From the NCBI GenBank assembly GCA_937901055.1, contig CALCGO010000623.1, positions 1 to 6,278 on the forward strand: 6,278 nt of DNA, in the 5' to 3' direction. Numbering within the stretch: the stretch's first letter is position 1; the number at the start of each line of letters is the position of its first letter. Position numbers and translations under genes: made by a program. This document shows, in pieces, positions 6,079 through 6,278 of the stretch. Below the pieces are notes generated by a model that was not told the origin of the DNA, did not search any database, and saw nothing but the letters and a program-made list of their open reading frames with translations. Source of the DNA: an uncultured Rhodobacterales bacterium (lineage in GTDB: Bacteria; Pseudomonadota; Alphaproteobacteria; Rhodobacterales; Rhodobacteraceae).

Positions 6079-6278
6079 CGACACTCCCGTCCCTCGGTTG
6101 GGCGAAGTCTCGCGGCGGCTGCATTCATACGGGTTGCAGGTGCGCACGCTCGAACTTTATTAACTATTGGCGTGTATAAACGACCCCACTGAGCGAGGCG
6201 GGCTTTCCACCCGTGGGTTTATCGCGCTAATGAATTATCAATAACACCAACCTAAACCGCCCTTTCGTTGCACCGCCT
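6079..6278. other. Non-coding stretch downstream of hemN
   Basis: I see no supported gene in these 200 bases, which run to the window edge. Short open frames at the right edge on the minus strand (stops near 6229 and 6241) could be the tail of a convergent gene, but they are too short to recognise. The only structure noticed is the weak hairpin at 6185-6220. Confidence 0.5.
6185..6220 (+). terminator. Weak candidate terminator hairpin after hemN
   Basis: CCCAC (6185-6189) can pair with GTGGG (6213-6217), enclosing GGG (6200-6202) with CCC (6210-6212). The transcript then reads TTTAT. The ten unpaired bases on the 5' side and the short U-run make this a poor intrinsic terminator. It lies 106 bases after the hemN stop. 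No better candidate is visible before the window ends. Confidence 0.3.

Noticed and set aside
1..6278. Mobile element, CRISPR, tRNA/rRNA or novel defence system
   Set aside because: I saw no direct repeat array, transposase, integrase, tRNA-like fold or unfamiliar gene cluster. Every sizeable frame on the coding strands belongs to the known ccoG-ccoPQON-fnrL-hemN locus.

Overview
This window carries a microaerobic and anaerobic respiration locus of an alphaproteobacterium, most likely of the Rhodobacter/Roseobacter group (Rhodobacterales). Three things point there: the gene order ccoG - ccoPQON - fnrL - hemN, the FnrL-type cysteine arrangement (first cysteine at residue 14, CX2CX7C) and the long N-terminus of CcoN. 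Base composition by eye is moderate, lower than in many Rhodobacter, which would suit a marine roseobacter. That last point is inference.

Layout from left to right. (1) Bases 1-104 hold the first 34 codons of ccoG (rdxB-like) on the minus strand. Upstream of it are an RBS, a likely -10 and a perfect FNR box at 170-183. (2) A strong intrinsic terminator at 199-230 closes the next operon. (3) Bases 277-3657, minus strand, hold the complete ccoNOQP operon (cbb3-type cytochrome c oxidase), transcribed in the order ccoN, ccoO, ccoQ, ccoP with gaps of 15, 11 and 4 bases. ccoQ (52 codons) is easily overlooked because it is so short. (4) Bases 3658-3878 are the ccoN promoter region, with an FNR box at 3746-3759. 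(5) Bases 3879-4628, minus strand, hold fnrL, the oxygen-sensing Fe-S regulator. (6) Bases 4629-4722 are a 94-base divergent intergenic region with a perfect FNR box at 4675-4688. (7) Bases 4723-6078, plus strand, hold hemN, the oxygen-independent coproporphyrinogen III dehydrogenase. (8) Bases 6079-6278 contain no gene I can support, only a weak hairpin.

The genes form one physiological unit. FnrL loses its Fe-S cluster in oxygen. When oxygen is low it is expected to bind the TTGAT-N4-ATCAA boxes found before ccoG, ccoN and fnrL/hemN. It would thereby switch on the high-affinity terminal oxidase (ccoNOQP), the start of the oxidase maturation genes (ccoG, probably followed by ccoHIS outside the window) and the oxygen-independent heme synthesis step (hemN) that supplies heme for the oxidase.

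I found no mobile element, CRISPR array, RNA gene or phage gene, and nothing that amounts to an undescribed system. The points worth a second look are regulatory: a possibly leaderless hemN mRNA, and one FNR box shared by fnrL and hemN that may also repress fnrL.
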